Below the pieces are notes generated by a model that saw nothing but the letters and a program-made list of their open reading frames with translations, was not told where the DNA came from and ran no database searches. The position numbers and the translations under genes are program-made. Below, in pieces: positions 12,301 to 23,200 of a stretch of DNA of 64,000 nucleotides (the stretch's first letter is position 1; the number at the start of each line of letters is the position of its first letter). The stretch comes from Nitzschia sp. DOCU1 (lineage: Eukaryota; Bacillariophyta; Bacillariophyceae; Bacillariales; Bacillariaceae): positions 2,666,001-2,730,000 of the forward strand of contig OX595987.1 of NCBI GenBank assembly GCA_951394045.1, given 5' to 3'.

Positions 12301-12840
12301 GTCATCATTACTGGTGCCAAGGGAGCCAAGAACTTTGAAAAGGCTGAGGATCCTATCTATGTTCTCGAAAATAACTTGGCCTTGGATTCCAAGTGGTACC
12401 TTACCAACCAGCTCTCCAAGCCCTTGCAACGAATCTTTGAACCAATAATCGACGACATTGAAAAGACGCTCTTGCAAGGCGAGCATACTCGAAAAATCTT
12501 CATCCCAACGCCGTCCGCTCGCAAGGGTAGCTTGATGATGTTTGCTGTCAAGTCGGCCACCTGCATTGGCTGCAAGGCTTCGGTGGATGCCACTAAGGGG
12601 TACCTGTGCAAGCACTGTCTGCCTCGAGAGGCCGAAATCTACTTGGATAAACTGGAAAAGCTTCGCGAGGTGGAGCTCCGTTACGCTGAATTGTGGTCAG
12701 CCGCCCAGCGCATTCATGGCAGTGTCCATTCGGATATCATGTGCACGGGCGATGGCTGTGCCTGTCAATTCTATCGTCGAAAGAAGGTACAAGCGGATAT
12801 CAAGATGGCACAAGAAGTCGTGGACAAGCTAGGGAGATGA
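9337..12840 (+). CDS. POLD1: DNA polymerase delta catalytic subunit
   Basis: Two exons (9337-10254 and 10336-12840, phase 0) give 1140 residues, close to the usual ~1100. The family B polymerase is the lagging-strand replicase and also acts in repair. The 3'-5' exonuclease motifs are present: Exo I VDIECQG near 336, Exo II YNVQNFDIPYL, Exo III YCLKDAALPQRL. So are polymerase motif A (DFASLYPSIM, near 632), motif B (KVSANSVYGFTG) and motif C (YGDTDSVM, near 781). The C-terminal CysA zinc motif is intact (CIGC...CKHC near 1048). In CysB, the first two of the four cysteines that bind 4Fe-4S in yeast and human are Ala1096 and Ile1099, while Cys1109 and Cys1114 remain. The first in-frame ATG fixes the start. 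The 3' end faces the CXC gene. Confidence 0.97.
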
Positions 12841-13013
12841 GAATTTGTAGGTCAAAACTACTAATGGTAATCTAGAGAGGGAACACACACTATTTACTAG
12901 AACAGCAGTCGTTGACAAGTCAATGGGTGCGCCACCCGACTCGACTGCACCAAGTAAAAGCAGTGCTAGAAAAGGCTACAGCGGCGACTGCATCGTGAGT
13001 CCCACGCCGGGTC

Positions 13014-14476
13014 TTACACCATGATGCGTCTAATCCCGTTGCGGCAGTCTTTGCATTTGCATTGCTCAGAGCAGGAACGTCGTTGCGAAAGGCACTCACA
13101 GTACTTTTTGAGACAACTAAAACGAGTGGCAAAATCTGTTAGCCCTGCCATGGCGCAATCCATCCATCATGCCAAGTGGAAAGCACCCGTCCATCAATGA
13201 CGTACCTACTCCGTTTGCATTTACAATAGCCCTTTACCTGCAGTTTCACCATCACATTGAAGGCATCCGGTCGTTTTGCCAGGATCTTGAGGATCGCATA
13301 TTCTCGTGCCCCTCGTGGAGTGTTGTTCTCGGTATTGTTCTTGCAGTCGTTACACTTGCAAAGGTTGCCGTCACACAAAGCGCCCTTGTGGAAGCATTCG
13401 CAATACAGCTTCAAACACTTGGAGTTTTTGCAGGAACATGGCTTGCAAGTACGCGGGGCATGGGAAAACAGGAAAGGACACGCAGCCACAATGTCTTCGG
13501 GAGGACGATAGACAACAGGAGCTCCAACTTTCTTTGTCTTGTTAGCAGATGATGGAATTTTGTGGACGGTGCCATCGATGGATGGAACCGCCACGCCTGG
13601 CAGGCGCCTGGCTCCTTCTTGAGGCGCACGATTGTCAAGCATCCCGCGAAGAATGCCATCTTGGCGAGGCATTGCGGCCATGGGTGGAGGAGGAGGCGGA
13701 TGCTGAAGCAACGCCGGAGGTGCAGAGGGTGCTCGTACCGCCACTCTATTTCTTGGCTCGTAGGGTTTTTCTTCAGATACTTGATGAGAAGCGACTTGTG
13801 CCGCCAAGAGGTCAAGACCTGGAGTCGCGTCTCTATGACGACGCAGCGGGTCGGTGACAGCATTACCACCACTGCTTGAAGCTCCATGTGACGATGATGC
13901 AGTCGAAACAGAAGCGGGTGTCAAGGACGGAGTGGCAATTAGAGGCTCCGCAATTAGCTGATGCTGGGCACTTGCAGCAGCAGTGGAGCCATACTCTGCC
14001 TTGACATTCTGATGGGTGCGGTGCGAATAGCCAGTGAAGGAGGAAGACTGTTGCAAGAGAGGCGGAGCATAGTGTGATGCCGGTGGAGGCACATAGACTT
14101 TCAGCGGAGGACCGTGGGGCGTCTTGAAAGGATGTCTCGATTGTGGCATTGGAGACGTCGGGCGCTTCTTCAAGGGTCCTCGAGCGACCATCCCGTGCTG
14201 GACACCAGGCGGAGAGCAGTCTCCCTGCTTGCGGTTCCAATGATCATGCTCGAAAGGTTCTCTCGCATTGTCGTGGTACGGATTGTTCTCTCCATGGTGC
14301 GGAGGTGCAAATCGTGGCATGCCTGCGGTGCCGCTGCTACCGAGCGCTGATGCTGCTACAAGAAAATGCTTCCGATTACCGCGTGGCTCCAATGGCGGCC
14401 TCTTGATTGGATCTGCCTCCAATGTCATGGGCTTGGATGGATATTCCGCTTGCTCCGGATTGTTGCTTGCCATCAT
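13014..14476 (-). CDS. Tesmin/TSO1-like CXC-domain protein (LIN54-type)
   Basis: Two exons (13206-14476 and 13014-13116, phase 2) encode 457 residues. The first 330 or so are disordered and rich in Pro, Ser, Gln and His, including a PPPPPP run. Two cysteine-rich CXC blocks close the protein. The first starts KPCSCKNSKCLKLYCECF; the second is completed only across the splice, reading GYCKCKRS then SCLKKYCECL and ending CKCKDC. Between them lies a conserved hinge with RNAR-like spacing (NNTPRGAREYA). CRC proteins such as LIN54, TSO1 and tesmin bind TTYGAA-type sites in cell-cycle promoters through these blocks. The start at 14476 is the first ATG of a frame that stays open further upstream, so an extra 5' exon is possible. 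Confidence 0.87.
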
Positions 14477-15042
14477 TTGTCTGTTTGTTTTGAAACAGCG
14501 TTGAAATTGTAAATGCTTGCAGAGCAAGCGACCGATCTGACGATCGCCACCATCACACGATGCGAAATTTGAAATCTTGTCGCCGTCGTCGAGAGCTTGC
14601 TTGATCAACTCCAATTGTCTTGCCTACACACTGCCCTACTCGGATTCCTTCTATCTTGGATCCATCCAAGTTGGAGGGAAGTTCCTGCACGCGCCGGCCG
14701 GTCAATAGTTGCCAAGTCCAAAGTCATGGTGCACTCACGACTGGTGGCTCACTCAATCAAAATTCCTCGACTACTTCACCAAAGTACCTGGTGTCATAGC
14801 CGTCTAGATAGTGCAGACGACGGAATACTCGAACATAGCCAAAATCGTAGCTTGTCCATGGATTTCCCGTCGCCGGCAACAGCGCCTTCGGTGGGACTTG
14901 TTCGAATGTTTGTCGTGCAAAATGATATTCGACCACAATTCCAAGCGCCACTCGATAAGACGTTAACTTTCTCGCGACAAAAATCGTTGTAGCAGAAAAT
15001 AGACGGCGTCGTGGCTGCTTTCAGCTTGAACTTCCACCCAAG
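14477..15042. other. Intergenic region with one doubtful minus-strand reading frame
   Basis: This stretch lies downstream of TMEM234 and upstream of the CXC gene, both on the minus strand. On that strand 15027 to 14757 is open and reads well (for example GNPWTSYDFGYVRVFRRLHY and GYDTRYFGEVVEEF), rich in aromatic residues. It has no ATG at its head and no known family, and overlaps an equally long frame on the other strand. It may be an exon of an unrecognised gene or simply 3' UTR. Confidence 0.3.
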
Positions 15043-15495
15043 CTAGAGTTCTTGGTCTTGGTTAGTAGTAGCAGTCTCCTCGTTCTCCTCCTGAACTGAC
15101 ACGCAAATAGTAACCCCCACCAGAACGAGTGCCGCTCCCAAAAATGTTCGTATAGGCTTGTCAATGGGTTCTCCCAAAAGCGCACTCATTCCGAACGAAA
15201 ATAGCAATGCCAATGCGTTGCAGATTGGAACCGCAAGACTCAAATCGGAATTGGCTAGCAAAATGTAGAACACAATGGATCCTGATTGATTCAACAAATA
15301 TGGAATCCACACCTTGAAATTAAGAAACGCCCGCAATGACGACCTGAGAACGGAAGGATGATTTGTAGTGTGCTGTTGTTGTTGTTCGGCTTCGACGGAC
15401 CCTTTGCGCAACAGTGGATTCGTGCATCCCCATAGAGCTCCCACCAACACCATGGAGACGAGATCCTTTAATCGACCATTATCAATCCAGTCCAT
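15043..15495 (-). CDS. TMEM234: TMEM234 family small membrane protein
   Basis: A single exon of 150 residues, near the 140 of the human protein. The opening VSMVLVGALWGCTNPLLRKGS, the middle IPYLLNQSGSIVFYILLANS then LSLAVPICNALA, and the late GEPIDKPIRTFLGAALVLVGVTICVS fit TMEM234 throughout. Four hydrophobic helices are predicted, an EamA/drug-metabolite-transporter-like half module. The cellular role of the family is poorly known, so I give none. Between the first and second helices there is a short insert with a Gln run. The gene is divergent from ISCU. Confidence 0.9.
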   Translation of the reverse strand: MDWIDNGRLKDLVSMVLVGALWGCTNPLLRKGSVEAEQQQQHTTNHPSVLRSSLRAFLNFKVWIPYLLNQSGSIVFYILLANSDLSLAVPICNALALLFSFGMSALLGEPIDKPIRTFLGAALVLVGVTICVSVQEENEETATTNQDQEL

Positions 15496-15933
15496 AGTCT
15501 TTTCAATTAAATTCCGAGAGTATATGGAGCCTCGTCCGTCGTTCAGAATAGCTTCGGTATTACCATCGACGTTGTCTGATCAGGGGACGATGATGAGATG
15601 GCGAGGACGATAACCTGCAAGCGGACAACACGCACGACGAGAAGCAACCAAAAAATGAATCTTTTAGAGTCGAGTGGGTCAAAGATCAGCAGACGACGAT
15701 CGAAGATCTCGGGGAAACACGTGTCTCGTAAACTCCAGTACAAAAGTCTACGTAGATAGAATCCTGTAGAAATCGTACTGAACCCTACAGGCAAGCGAAA
15801 GGATACATGACCGCCGCTCAACGTTTCGCGCGCAATCATGCACGATGAGGAAAGCCAGCTGGCTCCCCCACAAAAGAAGTGAACGAAGGAAAATCCCACA
15901 AACCCCACCACATCATTTACAACAGAAAACACC
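15496..15933. promoter_or_regulatory. Divergent intergenic region, TMEM234 / ISCU
   Basis: A 438-base gap between head-to-head starts. A minus-strand open frame in this region has no family resemblance and I treat it as non-coding. No specific element is recognised. Confidence 0.4.
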
Positions 15934-16698
15934 ATGATGCTCGCCGCAACTACACGATCAGCTTCCAGACTTCTCACCCGAAGGGCCGCTCCCACTGTGG
16001 GGTCTATTGTCCAAACGAGACTTTACCATGAAAACATTGTGGAGCATTACGAAAATCCTCGAAACGTTGGCTCTCTCGATAAAAAGGATGACTCCGTAGG
16101 AACGGTACGTGATGCGCGCATGTCGCAGGGATGACGGATTCGCAACATGGAGTTTGGACTCGTTTGTGTTATCACCATGGACGACTTCGTTGTTTCATCA
16201 TTGTCGGCATGAATATTTACAACTTATTCATGGGGTTCATGGCAAAAGGAACTCTGAAGGGGTTTAGTGGTACCGGTTGGATGGACCCGAAGGCTTGCTG
16301 ACGTAACCTTCATTCGTGTAAGCACTCAGACACGTTCTCACTTCTTTCCCGTTCTCGCTATTGTCTTACAGGGTCTTGTCGGAGCTCCAGCTTGCGGAGA
16401 TGTAATGAAGCTACAAATTCGAGTCGACGACAATGGTAATATCATTGAATCAAAGTTCAAGACGTTTGGATGCGGTTCTGCTATTGCCTCTAGCTCGGTA
16501 GCTACGGAGTGGGTCAAGGGAAAGTCGGTGGACGAAGTTTTGGCCATCAAAAATGCGGATATTGCGGCACACTTGAAGCTGCCCCCGGTTAAGCTTCACT
16601 GCAGTATGTTGGCAGAAGATGCGATCAAGGCAGCCGTACAAGATTGGAAGGCAAAGCAAGAGGCCAAGAAGCAACAACTTGAGCAACAGGCGGCCTGA
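15934..16698 (+). CDS. ISCU: Mitochondrial iron-sulfur cluster scaffold IscU/ISU
   Basis: Exons 15934-16104 and 16372-16698 (phase 0, intron of 267 bases) encode 165 residues. An Arg/Ser/Ala-rich presequence (about 1-30) suggests mitochondrial import. The scaffold core begins YHENIVEHYENPRNVGSLD. The three cluster cysteines are present: GAPACGD, KTFGCGSAIA and KLHCSML. The LPPVK motif that binds the Hsp70 chaperone immediately precedes the last one. In the family this protein assembles [2Fe-2S] clusters from NFS1-derived sulfur. Two adjacent ATGs (15934, 15937) could start it. The tail ends in a short Lys/Gln-rich extension. Confidence 0.95.
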
Positions 16699-17057
16699 AT
16701 TGAAGTTGGATAGACCGTTGTCGGCTTTGTATTTAGACATTGGCTAGGAACCTACGCCTGCGTTCTACCGAGTGTGGTTCCATCGATTGATTTCCAGTGA
16801 AGCAACGTGATATCAGTTTGCACGCTTTATAAGAATGGATAGAACGAGAAAGCCGTGTATGCCGATGCTTAAAGTCTTTTAATTTTGATCATAAACTCTG
16901 TGGCGAACTGAAGAGTTAATCGTACTATCCTCTACTACCTGTACTCCCCTAGACTAGCTATCGATGAGGATGCAGGCCTTGTATGTACTATGCCGTTTCT
17001 AGTTTACATAATGCATCGGTACGTTGACGCTATTCAACAAAATCCAGGTGAACTTGC
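16699..17057. other. Convergent intergenic region, ISCU / MAD2
   Basis: The 3' ends of ISCU and MAD2 face each other across 359 bases. It is AT-richer than the genes and should contain both polyadenylation regions. No gene seen. Confidence 0.5.
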
Positions 17058-17840
17058 TTACAGCTCCCATTCATCAGCTTCACGATAGGCCACCATAGAA
17101 TCAATCTTGTGCACCGACGTAGTGAAGCTTCGCAACTTAACTTCTTGGCTATTCATAATGTAGCATGGATCGGAATCTTCCCACTTGGACGGAAGGGCAG
17201 CATCCTTCTTGGTGTAGACGAGCAAGTCGAAGGAGCAGGGTTCGTCCAACAGCGGCAAGAACGTGACACTAGCTGTGATTTGTCGAATGATAGCTTGGAT
17301 TTCTCCATGAATCTCCTTGATGGATTTCTTTCCAGAAACTACTACTGGTGGCGTGTTGTTGCTGGAGCGGACGTTTTCAACATTTGCAGCCTCGTCATCG
17401 TCCAAAGCTACATTGAATTGCCATCGTTCCAAGGTCTCCCCAGAGTCAACCCCACTAACAACTACAACAAGACGTTGGACGTCTCCACTCAAAAGCCACG
17501 ACTCGACCTGTGCCATGACTTGACTCAAGTACTTCAAAAGACCGGCATCAGTGGTCGTCAGAACTGTCAAACCGTATTTGGTCTCACGTTTGAATGTTTC
17601 CGGCTGATAAATACCTGAAGATTATCAAAGAAGAGAGATAGAGATAAATGGTGTAAGTTTCATCTTCCTTGTTGAGTCTTTTGCACTCATGGTTGCTGCT
17701 CGGGAGCCAGACATCTTCACGGCGTTGGACGTACCTCGTTGATAGAGGATGGAGTTGATGGCAGTGAAAAAGAACTCGGAAACGATGTCGACGCTTCCCT
17801 TCAGAGTAATCTCCGTCTTGTTCTCGGTTGCAGTAGCCAT
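17058..17840 (-). CDS. MAD2L1: Spindle checkpoint protein MAD2 (HORMA domain)
   Basis: Two exons (17735-17840 and 17058-17614, phase 1, intron of 120 bases) encode 220 residues, versus 205 in human. The N-terminus ITLKGSVDIVSEFFFTAINS continues to SILYQRGIYQPETF, as in MAD2. The core has QRLVVVVSGVDSGETLERWQ. The C-terminal safety-belt region, SFDLLVYTKKD through LRSFTTSVHKIDSMVAY, is well conserved. MAD2 switches between open and closed forms to inhibit CDC20-APC/C at unattached kinetochores. A 13-residue low-complexity insert (near NVENVRSSNNTPP) is longer than in animals. The gene is divergent from the QCR2-like gene. Confidence 0.97.
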
Positions 17841-18148
17841 TGTCGTGTATGTTGATGTAGATTTTGTTGGATCAGGTCCAGATGATGTTGTCAGGAAAAG
17901 AAAAACAAAGTTGCCGAAAAATGATGTGGGCCATGGCCGGCGCATTTCGTTGGAACAAGAATAACGGCTATTTGAGAAAGGAATCCGGAATCGACACGAA
18001 CCATTTTTTCGCGCATCGCGCCTTTGTAAGATCTTCGCCTGCTCGCTCGCTCGTCATCCGCCCTCCCCGAAAGGCACAGCAAACCGTCGCCGCATCATCG
18101 AGGAAAGCAAAAAATCGGATTACTACCACAACAACCCCGTCGTTGACC
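17841..18148. promoter_or_regulatory. Divergent intergenic region, MAD2 / QCR2-like
   Basis: The start codons of the two flanking genes lie 308 bases apart on opposite strands, so both promoters must fit here. No specific element is recognised. Confidence 0.45.
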
Positions 18149-19633
18149 ATGATGAACACAGTGGCGCGACGAGCCCTTTCGGTGGCATCACGCCATGCAA
18201 ATGGTGCCAGACGGCAATTCTCGGCCCTTGTAGCTGCAGATGAGGAATTTCCTGGGTAAGTGCACGATATCTCATGGCAAGCCACATGGGGTCGGCATCC
18301 TGCCAACGTGTGCATAGCTCGCGCGCCCCGTGGGGAGCTCGTACAGCGGGCGAATGTCGAAACCATTTCCTCTCGATGTTTCTCGTAACTAGTCTTTCTG
18401 ATCATTGGATTACTTTGTATTTCTTTCAACTGCAGTCTTCCTTCCATTACGCCTCAGCCCGCCAAGGCCTCTAGCGCTTCGGTGACCACTCTCTCCAATG
18501 GGCTTATCGTCGTAACGGAAGATGCCGCTTCGACATCTACAGTGACGATGACGTACCCGAAAGCTGGATCTGGATCCGAGGATTTTGGCGAGCAAGGAGC
18601 TGCTCTTGTAAACAAGTGCTTGGCATTTAACAGCGGATCTGGCTTGTCTACTATTATGATCAACAGGACGATTGAAAATGAAGGTGCTGTGCCCTTCGCC
18701 TCGGCTGACCGATTCGCTGCCACTCTTGGCTACACTGTGGAGCCTGCCAACGCCGTCGGTTTGGTGCCTCTTCTGGCGACTGACTGCACTTTTGAGAAGT
18801 GGGATGTCCGTGATGCCATTGCGCTTGCAGGGTACCAAATTACCGAGGCCAACAAGAGTGCTCAGATTGTTCTTACAGAGCAAATTTTTGCGGCCGCTTA
18901 CGGTCCTCAGTCACCAATGGGACGGCCATTCTACTGTGCAGAAGCGCACACCCATGAAATTGTTTCGTTCCGTCGTCGAGGCTACGGAGTGAATGGCGCA
19001 ATCTTGACGGCCACTGGAATCAAGGACCATTCTGCTTTCTGCACAGAAGTTGCCGAAATGTTGAAGGAATCCCCTGCAGGAGCTGGTGGTGCTGCGCCAT
19101 CGGCGACCTACCTTGGTGGAGAAGCTCGACTGGCCGCTCCATCGGCAGGATACGCACACGTCGCCCTTGCCTTTGGAGCTGGTGTACCTACGGCAATGCG
19201 AAATGTACTCAAGCATTTCTTCAGCATTGCCGGTGCCAAGGCCGGTGTTTCCGGGTTCGAAACTACTGGACTTGTAGGAGTTTATGCTGGTGCCCCATCG
19301 GCAGGCGTTGGATCTCTTCAGTCTGCCCTTATCAGCACTGTGACCGCCAAGGCCACCGCTGAAGCTGTGAACAAGGCCAAGACTCTTGCCAAGGCGGAAG
19401 CCTTGTTCGCTTTGGATTGCGGCAGCAAAGGGCTTGCTGCTACCATGACAGCCCTCGTCATGGAGTCTGGAAGCTTCACCAACGCGGCCGCTATCGCTTC
19501 GTCTTATGACTCAATCACGGAGAAGGACGTGACTAGCGCTCTCGCAACTGTCCTGAAAACAAATCCTTCTCTGGCTGCTGTTGGAGACATTACCAGCCTG
19601 CCGTACCAAGGCGCCTTTGCTTCGGCCCTGTAG
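18149..19633 (+). CDS. UQCRC2: Complex III core subunit 2-like (QCR2), mitochondrial M16 family
   Basis: Two exons (18149-18255 and 18436-19633, phase 2) encode 434 residues. The N-terminus MMNTVARRALSVASRHANG is Arg/Ser/Ala-rich and lacks acids, as a mitochondrial presequence should. The body shows the M16 peptidase fold pattern, beginning TTLSNGLIVVTEDAAS and including PKAGSGSEDFGEQGAA, but no HxxEH zinc site, as expected for the non-catalytic core 2 protein. GPQSPMGRPFY sits where M16 proteins have their conserved AFRGTPLG-type turn. The C-terminal half is Ala/Gly-rich. Core 2 supports the cytochrome bc1 dimer on the matrix side. A different inactive M16 homologue is possible; the match is weaker than for core 1. 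Confidence 0.8.
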
Positions 19634-20236
19634 ATGATCGCATGTTCTCTCTGGTTGTGGCATGGCGGCGAAAAGACATTTAAATATCTGAACTACTAGA
19701 TCCTTAACTTGCTGTACTATTCACTGGTCGTTGCAAGGCATACCTTACCATATCATACATATCATAGCACGGGAAAAGTATTTGGGGGAGGGATGGGTTT
19801 AGGGGCCCCGCTGTTGGTGCGCAGAAGTCGTCCACCCGTCACCAAGTGATTTCGAGTGACTCTAGCTAGAGGCAGAAAGCCCTGTTCTACAATCAAAAGG
19901 ATTAACTACTGTGTTTACTCAATCAAAGTGCGATAGGCAGCCGGTGGACAAGCAGGTAAACAACATTGTTGTGCCGAAGTGAGTCTCGCCGCCCCTCATT
20001 AGCATCAGTCACGCATCTCTTTGTTTCAGTCGTGCTTTGACGTCCGTCAGACTGTACGTTGGCAGCAAATCGTGACCACGCTCTCTCCCGCCACGAAAAA
20101 GCTCAAACTTGTAATCTTCCTCTTCACGGCCCATCCATTATACTGTGCTTCGATCACCTCTGTGGGCATTGCTAGATTCAGTCTCACTGTTCCCAGCGTT
20201 TATCCTAGTCTACCAGCAGCCGGTGCAGTCTGAGTC
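19634..20236. other. Intergenic region, QCR2-like to ELP1
   Basis: About 600 bases between two plus-strand genes, holding the 3' region of the first and the promoter and leader of ELP1. Short pyrimidine-rich stretches near 20090-20160 fit a 5' leader. No gene supported. Confidence 0.45.
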
Positions 20237-23200
20237 ATGAAGAATTTGTTTCAAGTTGCCGAGCGACGGAGAAAATTGAACGTCACCACTCCTTCTTCCT
20301 CCAACGACGACCAAATCGATCATGTGGTAGATATATGTTTTGCAGCGGCGGATGATGCCGATATGGGCCCATCTACCGTCGTGCTGACTCGGAATGGAAG
20401 TCTTTCTAGAATCAATGCAGCGGGTGAAGTACTATGGACCAGAAATCTGCAAGAATTGGACGAGGCCTGTGCCGCTGGTGGCTGGTTCAGTCTCGCATTT
20501 GTGGATCCAGAATTTGTGTGCCTTTCCAAACATGGCGCCATGGTGACGGTGAATCCTTCGACGGGAGAAGCAGAGCTGGTTGGTGTATTTGATTACGGAC
20601 TAGAAGCTGCGTCGTGGAGTCCGGACGGTGAAGTCTTGCTCATGGTCACTTCGGCAGCTGCCGATGACGAGGACGAATCATCGTCCAACAAAACAAAATC
20701 AGTTCTCATGACGATGAATTCCCAATTTGAGGTCATGGCCGAGATCACTATACCTACCTATGTCGCATCTTCAGAGGCAGTAGACGCCCAAGTTTCAGTT
20801 GCCTGGAGACCAGATGGTACCTTGTGCGCCGTGAGTGCGGTGGATGCCGACGACAATACCCGCAAAGTCCGAATCTACACTCGGGATACCTTATCACTTC
20901 ATGCCATTGGTCGTTCCGAAGATGCAAGTGGAGCCATTGTCAAAAATCTACAAGATTCCGGTTTGTCGTGGGCGAGTCCTGGATGTTCTCAGTTATTGGC
21001 CGCGGTTCAAAGAAAGGGGAAGAAAACACAACAGGTCGTGTTTTTCGAATCGAATGGACTGCGTCATCGCGAATTTGCACTGCGAGAAGCCCCATCGACA
21101 ATGGTAACATCGCTGACTTGGAACGTAACGTCCGATCTACTGGCTGTTGTTTTGAGGGAGGAAGGTGGTACAGATAAAGTCCAGCTGTGGCATAGGTGCA
21201 ACTACCACTGGTATATGAAGCAAGAGATTCGATATCCGGGTCAAGTCATCCAAGGGGTCAAGTTCGACGAGGAGCAGGCGTACGAATTCTACGTTCTACT
21301 CAAGGGGGTAGAGTGGAGAGAGTATCAAGTTCGGTGGGATCCGAGCACCACCTTTGCTTCGACTAATGACGGATGTCCAGCCTTTGTCGTTGACGGCTGT
21401 TCCTTGAACATTACGCCACTTGACAAGGCTTTGATTCCTCCACCCATGTTCATGAAGAATCTTGTCATGGATTTTCCAATATCCGATATATGCTTCTGCT
21501 GTGGAGAATTGTACAAGGGTTCTATGTTAGTGCAGTTGTCGAATGGAGACCTGGTCTTTCTTTCTCGAGCAGATGGCGTTGCAAGCTATCAAAGTGTCAA
21601 AATCTGCTGGAAGGAATCCTTAGGGATCGACTGGAAATCACTTCGATCGCTGCTAGTGGTCGGAGAATCCCAGAATGAGCTCAACGTAGTAGCTATTGGT
21701 CCCGCTGACGCAAATATGGAGACGGAGAGGCTGGTAGAGATTGTCATTTCAGACATTGGCGGCCCTGAAGCGTCTGCCACTATAACAAATACGACCATGC
21801 TGGAAAATCGCGTGCTAAGAATGGTGAACTGGTCAGACATTGGTGAAGGCTGCTTGTTGGAGCTCTGCGATGGGTCGTTACTTGAGTTTGAAACGTCGCA
21901 ATCAGAATCCAGCTTGCTACCATCCGATGCAGAGCCTCTTTTGGAACCCTGCCCTTGGATATGTGCCATAAAGGACTCGTCACCCTACGCTGGTCCGCAC
22001 CACGACGGTCACTCGAAGATGGTCTTTGGATTATCTTCAAGATCACGGCTCTACTTTCATGACATCATGTTGACAGACTCTGCGTCATCTTTGTACTTGT
22101 CGATTTCGCAAGAATTCTTGTGCTACGCAACCAATGGTTCTCGGTGTTTCTTAAGATTTTTGCCCTTGAAAGAAATCAATAGCTTTGATCCGCTCATGGG
22201 AATGGACCAAAACCATTTACTTGAAGGATACGAACCTAGGAACGTGGAGAGAGGGGCTCGCGTTGTTGCCATTTCACCATCGCAGCCCATGGCTGTCCTC
22301 CAGATGCCACGAGGCAATCTAGAAGGCGTCTATCCACGAGCACTGGTGCTTCGATTTGTCATGTTGCAGATTGCGAAAGGAATGTACAACGATGCCTTTA
22401 CTATGATGCGAAAGCACAAGGTCGACCTCAACCTGCTCGTTGACTTTGACCCTTGGTATTTCTCAGAAACTGGAATATCAAGTTTTTTCCGACAAGTGAA
22501 ATCCATCGATCATCTTAACCTATTCTTATCCGGTCTACAGGATTGGGACATTACGCAATCTCGCTTCCCTGTCCCTAGGTGGCTTCGACAAGAGAACCTG
22601 GAAATCCGAGAACGTTCTTCGTTTGACTTTTCGACCAAAGTGAACCAAATCTGTAGGAAATCGCGCTCGGCCATGATTGAAATGGAGCAAACGGGTGAAC
22701 AGCCAGATGGTCACTTTCTACTTCCTGTCTTGTCGACGTTTGCAAAAGAGAGCCCTCCAAAGCTGGACGAAGCTCTCAGCATGATCAAGGAGCGTGCGCT
22801 ACTGCAACACCCTCCCAATTCGAAGAAACCCCCTCTTTTCGCAGACAAAGCACAGAATGCGATCCATTATCTTGCTTTCCTGGCTGAATACGAATTGCTC
22901 TTTGAGACTGCGCTAGGAATGTATGACTATGAGACTGCGCGGGCAGTTGCCCGAAATTCTCAAATGGATCCAAAAGTTTACTTGCCTTTACTCAAGAGGT
23001 TGAATGCACTTCCTGTCAACTATGCCAAATATGAAGTAGACATTCGACTGAAGCGGTACCCAGAAGCATTGAGAGATTTGTTCGAGTCCAAGAAATCCGA
23101 AGAGAATTTGGATACCTTCGACAAACCAGAGAGTGGTGATGCTCCCTTTGGAAACTCCTTCCAAAGCTGCATGTCCCTGATCGAGAAGCACAAACTACAT

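Noticed and set aside
11665..12615. 316-codon minus-strand open frame
   Set aside because: Antisense shadow of POLD1; no domain resemblance.
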